Below, one piece after another: positions 13,943 through 16,921 of a DNA stretch of 16,921 nucleotides. Below the pieces are notes generated by a model. It was not told where the DNA came from and made no database searches. It worked only from the letters and a program-made list of their open reading frames with translations. Source of the DNA: an uncultured bacterium (lineage in GTDB: Bacteria; Cyanobacteriota; Vampirovibrionia; Gastranaerophilales; Gastranaerophilaceae); NCBI GenBank assembly GCA_900547155.1, contig URFH01000041.1, positions 1 through 16,921 of the forward strand, written 5' to 3'. Numbering within the stretch: position 1 is the stretch's first letter; the number at the start of each line of letters is the position of its first letter. A program made the position numbers and the translations under genes.

Positions 13943-14158
13943 TCAAAACTTGGTACAATTTTTGAAATCGCTTAGTGCTTTTTGAAATTTTTCCAGAATT
14001 ATATCAATGAGAAATGTTACATGAAAGCAATCTTTATCATTTTCATAACAAGAATGGAGCACTTCTTGTTCAATTTCAGTCATTGTATATATAGACTCAA
14101 GGTCTTTGTAAATTTGGCTTAGTATTTTATTTGTTTTTATATTTTTTTCTTCAAACAT
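13943..14158 (-). CDS. 71-aa small protein paired with a divergent XRE regulator
   Basis: ATG at 14158 with a strong AGGAGG ribosome site 6 nt upstream. The protein is acidic and mostly helical: ILSQIYKDLESIYTMTEIEQ, then HSCYENDKDCFHV, then a conserved C-terminal KFQKALSDFK. About 59% of 54 aligned residues match the 72-aa protein at 4352-4570. I do not recognise the family. It is transcribed away from an XRE-type gene whose promoter overlaps its own, an arrangement common for regulated cassettes such as toxin-antitoxin or phage-like control pairs. It could be the target, partner or antitoxin-like factor of the system, but no toxin fold is visible. Function unknown. Confidence 0.78.
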   Translation of the reverse strand: MFEEKNIKTNKILSQIYKDLESIYTMTEIEQEVLHSCYENDKDCFHVTFLIDIILEKFQKALSDFKNCTKF

Positions 14159-14189
14159 CTTGTCCTCCTTTTGTTTGTGCCAATTTTGT

Positions 14190-14230
14190 CCGTACCACGG
14201 ATTGTCATATTTGTCATTGTAGCGGACAAT
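14190..14230. promoter_or_regulatory. Overlapping face-to-face promoters with operator-like repeats
   Basis: The inverted repeat ATTGTC (14201-14206) ... GACAAT (14225-14230) builds two opposing promoters. Plus: TTGTCA (14202-14207), 17 nt, GACAAT (14225-14230), start near 14237. Minus: TTGTCC (14229-14224), 17 nt, GACAAT (14206-14201), start near 14194. Each -35 box overlaps the other's -10 box, so the two should exclude one another. CCGT-ACC-ACGG (14190-14200) and TTGTCCG/CGGACAA (14186-14192, 14223-14229) are candidate XRE operator sites. Confidence 0.45.
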
Positions 14231-14236
14231 TTGTAT

Positions 14237-14449
14237 ATGGACAAGGTTTTGTTAAAAAAATTGGCAAAAAAAATTAAAGAATTGAGAAAAATTAACGGAT
14301 TTTCTCAGGATGATTTGGCTGTTTATTCCGGAATCGCTCGTTCGACAATAGGAAATCTTGAAACAGCACAAAATGACATTGTTTTGTCCAAGCTTAATAA
14401 AATTGCAAAAGCATTGAAAGTCAGCTTGTCTGAATTGCTAGATTTTTAA
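14237..14449 (+). CDS. XRE-family transcriptional regulator (70 aa)
   Basis: 70 aa, a single lambda-repressor-like helix-turn-helix: LLKKLAKKIKELRKINGFSQ, then the helix-turn-helix DDLAVYSGIARSTIGNLETA with recognition helix around ARSTIGNLE, then KLNKIAKALKVSLSELLDF. The ATG at 14237 is chosen because the XRE domain begins there and the candidate promoter would start transcription on it, giving a leaderless mRNA; no ribosome site is present. An upstream in-frame TTG at 14171 would overlap the promoter and add unrelated residues. It likely binds the shared promoter region and controls itself and the 71-aa gene. The fold is clear; the target is inferred. Confidence 0.88.
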   Translation: MDKVLLKKLAKKIKELRKINGFSQDDLAVYSGIARSTIGNLETAQNDIVLSKLNKIAKALKVSLSELLDF

Positions 14450-14466
14450 ATAAAATCCAAAATTTC

Positions 14467-14488
14467 CTAATTATTCTGCGGCAAATCC
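14467..14488 (+). repeat. Direct repeat of the 3' end of the phosphodiester-glycosidase gene (left copy)
   Basis: 14467-14488 is identical to 14646-14667 (22 bases). The right copy is the stop codon and last codons of the gene ending at 14646. The similarity continues after a 3-base gap (GCAG). The two copies flank repeat R2, with a period of 179 bp. Confidence 0.8.
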
Positions 14489-14516
14489 GCAGTCTTTCTT
14501 AAAATCGCTCCCCACC

Positions 14517-14627
14517 CCAGCCCTCCCCGACTCGGGGAGGGAGCAGTCGTTGCAATACGTTAGTGTTGCTTACGAATGCGGGTGGGGAACAGCTCCAAAC
14601 CAGCTTGAAAACCCAAAAATCTCATTT
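14517..14627 (+). repeat. 111-bp repeat, copy R2
   Basis: Second copy of R1, same strand, same length, 9 differences. CCCCACCC just before it (from 14509) can pair with GGGTGGGG near its middle (about 14580-14587), making a larger closed stem. In the internal stem GCAATAC/GTGTTGC one A-T pair of R1 has become a T-G wobble. The sequence from 14450 to 14645 contains only repeat material. Confidence 0.85.
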
Positions 14628-14645
14628 TGAAATTTAAATAAACTT

Positions 14646-15947
14646 CTAATTATTCTGCGGCAAATCCCCCGCAGCAACCTGAATTTTCTCGCTGATGGTC
14701 AACGCGTTTGAAATCGGAATCCCTCCGGCCTGCGCTGGCTTGTTTACGACCTTTCCGCTCACATACATAACGGTGGAGCCGCCGCCGTCAAGGTTCATCG
14801 CCTCAACACAGCCGAATTCTTTCATCAAACGGGCTGTTTCGCCCAGCGTCATCCCGATTGAAGCGTGTTCGCGGCCGTCTACGGTTATCATTATGAATTC
14901 GTTGTCGCGGGTGTAACCGATTGCGGTTCTGGGGTTTCTGCCGGTTACGGAATTGAGCTTCTGGGCCGCTGCGTCAACAAAAACCTGACCGTCTTTTACA
15001 AGATAAGGCCCCCCGCTTATTATATGGTCAACTTCGCCCCAAATCGGATTGACTTTGACATCCAGCACGATTTCTTTTGCATCAAAAAACGGCTGCAACT
15101 TGTCTTTCGGGCCGGAAATCACATATCCTTGCGCCGGTATTGTTGTTGAGCCGTATGATTTTGATATAATTTTTCCTGTGGAGTCGACTGCAATATTTAT
15201 GCCGTATTTTGGAGGCGTCGGCGAGGTTTGACCCCAGTCCTGCGTATAAATAAGTACGTATGTGGAAAGTATTCTGGGCTGGTTGATGTTGTCGACTTTT
15301 AAATGGGTGCTTCCTGCTCTGACGTAAGAAATAAGCCCGAGTTTTGACATTTTGAAACCATCTTTTGAGATTCCCATGGCAACTCTGTTGAAAATAGGGC
15401 CTGTGTAGATTTTTTTGTCTATCATCAGTGTGCCTAAAGGTACTCCTGTCTGGGGCTTAAAATAAGTGCCGTTTACTGCGGCGATAGAATTATTTTTTTG
15501 TGCAATAGTTCTAATTGTTGCCCTGCGTTTTAAGGTGGTGGATGCTAGTTGTGGTGCAATTTCAATGTTGGGGTTGAGTTTTCGGTTTACTTCGACTACA
15601 TTAATCCTCACAGGCCGCCCGTTGATGTACCTTACGAGCCGTACATGCTTAACCCCATCGGCGACTGTGAGAATTGCCCCGTTTTTGTAGCGCATCCTGA
15701 GCCTTGTTTCCCATCTTTGCTTCTCTTCGGTGAGGCTCATCGGCTGGGAAGTTACAAGCGGCTCCGTGTTCTCGATTTTAGGTGCATTTACATAGGCGGT
15801 TTTCGCGATTTCGTTCCCGATTGCCGCAAGAGGATTGTGAATAACAAGATACTGAGCAGTGAATACGCTTATGAGTATAGTAACATACAATGAATTATTG
15901 ATAATTCTTTTTATACTCTTCGGATTTTCATAAAGCGTAGTGTTCAT
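14646..15947 (-). CDS. Membrane-anchored phosphodiester glycosidase (NAGPA-domain) protein
   Basis: 433 aa from the ATG at 15947. A short basic N-terminus and one membrane segment (about residues 15-37, SLYVTILISVFTAQYLVI) suggest an envelope protein. The C-terminal half is the NAGPA/phosphodiester-glycosidase domain (PF09992 type): AAVNGTYF (157-163), ISGGPYLVKDG (310-320), GRNPRTAIG (336-344), and EAMNLDGGGSTVMYV (382-396), the metal/catalytic motif. Such proteins hydrolyse sugar phosphodiesters or act on envelope polysaccharides; the substrate here is unknown. The start is set by a promoter (15982-16010) that excludes the upstream TTG at 16010. No close ribosome site. Confidence 0.85.
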   Translation of the reverse strand: MNTTLYENPKSIKRIINNSLYVTILISVFTAQYLVIHNPLAAIGNEIAKTAYVNAPKIENTEPLVTSQPMSLTEEKQRWETRLRMRYKNGAILTVADGVKHVRLVRYINGRPVRINVVEVNRKLNPNIEIAPQLASTTLKRRATIRTIAQKNNSIAAVNGTYFKPQTGVPLGTLMIDKKIYTGPIFNRVAMGISKDGFKMSKLGLISYVRAGSTHLKVDNINQPRILSTYVLIYTQDWGQTSPTPPKYGINIAVDSTGKIISKSYGSTTIPAQGYVISGPKDKLQPFFDAKEIVLDVKVNPIWGEVDHIISGGPYLVKDGQVFVDAAAQKLNSVTGRNPRTAIGYTRDNEFIMITVDGREHASIGMTLGETARLMKEFGCVEAMNLDGGGSTVMYVSGKVVNKPAQAGGIPISNALTISEKIQVAAGDLPQNN

Positions 15948-15981
15948 GATTAACTTGTATTTTACTATCCTTTCTACTACT

Positions 15982-16010
15982 ATTGTAGCATAATTTATAT
16001 ATCCTTTCAA
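15982..16010 (-). promoter_or_regulatory. Strong promoter of the phosphodiester-glycosidase gene
   Basis: On the minus strand: TTGAAA (16010-16005), 17-nt spacer, TACAAT (15987-15982) with an extended TGC before it (15990-15988). It gives a start near 15975 and a leader of about 28 nt to the ATG at 15947. This is one of the best sigma-70-like promoters in the window. Confidence 0.65.
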
Positions 16011-16085
16011 TACTGAATATGACTTAATTTTAAAAAATCAAACAGCTGTAAAGCCGCGCGGTTAATATTTCTTAATGGGATTTCG

Positions 16086-16145
16086 TACACTTAATGTGCA
16101 ACCCGTTTACCGGACGGAGTAAGCCCGACCGGCACCGGAAATGAG
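16086..16145. other. GC-rich island in AT-rich spacer, possible small RNA
   Basis: In the spacer 16011-16278 a block of about 60 nt is GC-rich and internally repetitive: CCCG...ACCGG occurs twice in near-tandem (about 16099-16113 and 16124-16132), followed by GCACCGG. GTGC near 16097 can pair with GCAC near 16134. Long reading frames are absent. A plus-strand terminator at 16256-16280 has no same-strand protein gene before it, so this block may belong to a plus-strand small RNA. I recognise no RNA family. Confidence 0.25.
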
Positions 16146-16255
16146 GCGCTTTTTGCAAAATATTGCCCGATTGTCTAATTGTTCCGGAGATTTGTTTTGC
16201 ATTTAATATAATCAAATCTTTTTCATACTTCCAACTATTCTTAATTCCAGACAGC

Positions 16256-16280
16256 GGGGCTATTTCAGCCCCATTTTTTT
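16256..16280 (+). terminator. Rho-independent terminator facing the zinc-ribbon gene end
   Basis: GGGGCT (16256-16261), ATTTC, AGCCCC (16267-16272), then ATTTTTTT. The T run is on the plus strand, so it stops plus-strand transcription. The minus-strand gene at 16279 ends beside it, but that strand has no T run after the stem. No plus-strand protein gene lies upstream within this spacer. Confidence 0.7.
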
Positions 16281-16647
16281 ATACGGCATTGTACAACCCT
16301 AAAAGTCTTACGGGTTCGGGCTCTCTGTCCAGCCAAACCTGGCTTCTTGAGGGGGTTATGGCCTCATTTACCTCTTTTAGGAGCACAGCAAAGTTAATAT
16401 CAATGAAATTTATTGCCCCAACGCGCTCTACAAGGTATTCTTGCGCTCCGCAGTTGGGGCAGAATTTTGTATGAGGGAGGATTTTTCCCCGTTTTATGAT
16501 GGTTTTTCTTTTTACGTTGCAGCATGCGCAGCGCGTCAAATACCAGTGATTTTCGACGTATTTTCCGCAATCCGGACAGTACCCTGCTTCTGCTTCGGTC
16601 GAAACCCTGTCATGAGTGCATTCTGACTTTTTTTTGAAAAATAACAT
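16279..16647 (-). CDS. Multi-knuckle zinc-ribbon protein (122 aa)
   Basis: Four metal-binding knuckles: C10/H12 (SECTHDR), C24/C27 (GYCPDCGKY), C40/C42/C43 (LTRCACCNVKRK) and C63/C66 (KFCPNCGAQEY). The C-terminal half (VGAINFIDINFAVLLKEV...) carries no cysteine. The layout suggests two zinc ribbons, perhaps binding nucleic acid or a protein; no enzymatic motif is seen and I cannot name a family. A strong AAGGGG ribosome site lies about 7 nt before the ATG at 16647. Its stop codon overlaps the T run of the opposing terminator. It is divergent from tuf. Confidence 0.75.
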   Translation of the reverse strand: MLFFKKKSECTHDRVSTEAEAGYCPDCGKYVENHWYLTRCACCNVKRKTIIKRGKILPHTKFCPNCGAQEYLVERVGAINFIDINFAVLLKEVNEAITPSRSQVWLDREPEPVRLLGLYNAV

Positions 16648-16736
16648 ATTTTGCCCCTTAAAATAAATTTACAAATTATTTATAATGACGATTCCAATCA
16701 TGTCAAATAACATGTCAGAAAAAGGATTGAGCCTTA

Positions 16737-16764
16737 TTGACAAAATAAAATGAGCATATAATAT
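16737..16764 (+). promoter_or_regulatory. Strong promoter of tuf
   Basis: Perfect TTGACA at 16737-16742, then 16 nt to TAATAT (16759-16764); TATAAT at 16757-16762 gives a 14-nt spacer as the alternative register. Transcription would begin near 16770, leaving a leader of about 100 nt. Strong boxes fit a highly expressed gene. Confidence 0.65.
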
Positions 16765-16858
16765 GGTATAAGACGATGTATTTTTGTCTAAAAATGTTTT
16801 ATAGAGGTAAAACCTATTAAACAGGCAATATAGAACACGTAGTAGATATACAAAAAAG

Positions 16859-16870
16859 GAGATTAATCTC
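16859..16870 (+). promoter_or_regulatory. Palindrome covering the tuf ribosome binding site
   Basis: GAGATTAATCTC (16859-16870) is a perfect 12-bp palindrome directly before the ATG at 16871 and includes part of the AGGAG ribosome site. Folding would hide that site. It may be chance, or a translational control or protein site. Confidence 0.35.
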
Positions 16871-16921
16871 ATGGCACGCGAAAAGTATGAACGTACGAAA
16901 CCGCACGTTAACATTGGTACA
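16871..16921 (+). CDS. tuf: Elongation factor Tu, 5' end only
   Basis: The first 17 residues MAREKYERTKPHVNIGT are the nearly invariant EF-Tu N-terminus just before the GHVDHGKTT P-loop; the rest is outside the window. EF-Tu delivers aminoacyl-tRNA to the ribosome. It has an AGGAG ribosome site and its own strong promoter (16737-16764). The gene before it is the divergent zinc-ribbon gene, not fusA, so this copy is not in the usual rpsL-rpsG-fusA-tuf order. Confidence 0.95.
   Translation, partial: MAREKYERTKPHVNIGT

Noticed and set aside
14171..14236. TTG start extending the XRE protein by 22 residues
   Set aside because: It would place the promoter and operators within the coding sequence; the added residues are hydrophobic and unlike XRE N-termini.
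13750..14627. Insertion sequence or transposon
   Set aside because: There is no transposase gene between or near R1 and R2, and their ends are not terminal inverted repeats; only direct repeats are visible.
16669..16914. 81-aa minus-strand frame opposite the tuf promoter and start
   Set aside because: It lies antisense to the strong tuf promoter, ribosome site and start codon; it has no ribosome site of its own or family resemblance.

Overview
The window reads as part of a Gram-negative bacterial chromosome with moderate to low GC and AT-rich intergenic spacers. Gram-negative signs are the C-terminus of an outer-membrane beta-barrel ending in an aromatic residue (1-152), the two ADP-heptose (LPS core) genes, a NagZ-type glycosidase and a SurA/PpiC-like lipoprotein. 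The mix of genes, the tuf N-terminus and the abundant palindromic repeats suggest a gut-type Melainabacteria/Gastranaerophilales or similar lineage. That placement is inference and is not proven by the sequence.

Layout. 1-1023 (+): barrel end with terminator, a structured 5' leader, then two tiny cysteine-rich genes (587-805 and 844-1023, the second only 59 aa). 1044-1126: a 27-bp perfect inverted repeat between convergent genes. 1210-2334 (-): CoA-dehydratase-activase-related protein. 2582-4261 (+): phosphate-transport pair, a DUF47/PhoU-like protein and a PiT permease. 4352-5170: a gene-poor island holding a 72-aa orphan gene (-), a cluster of palindromic repeats and a 121-nt long-hairpin element. 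5199-9828 (+): mfd and a PpiC lipoprotein, probably one operon ending in a clear terminator. 9922-11398 (+): heptose-7-P kinase and heptose-1-P nucleotidyltransferase genes, overlapping by 8 nt. 11422-11546: second copy of the long-hairpin element. 11561-12550 (-): nagZ. 12681-13190 (+): exported TPR-like protein. 13263-13679 (+): YjbQ-family protein. 13750-14627: two direct copies of a 111-bp repeat bracketing a divergent pair, a 71-aa small protein (-) and an XRE regulator (+). 14646-15947 (-): phosphodiester-glycosidase-domain protein. 16279-16647 (-): zinc-ribbon protein. 16871-end (+): start of tuf.

How it works together. Most genes are housekeeping: envelope biogenesis and turnover, phosphate uptake, transcription-coupled repair and translation. 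The novelty is between them. (1) A hairpin element occurs twice, with perfect 22- and 24-bp stems of unrelated sequence around a strongly conserved 77-nt core. A third, smaller inverted repeat at 1044-1126 carries the same short core motifs at matching spacing. This is what an undescribed structured RNA, or a mobile element with variable arms, would look like. (2) A 71/72-aa protein family occurs twice, about 59% identical over 54 residues. One copy is paired with a divergent XRE gene through an almost symmetric overlapping promoter and is bracketed by direct repeats, so it looks like a small cassette. Neither can be given a function from sequence alone.
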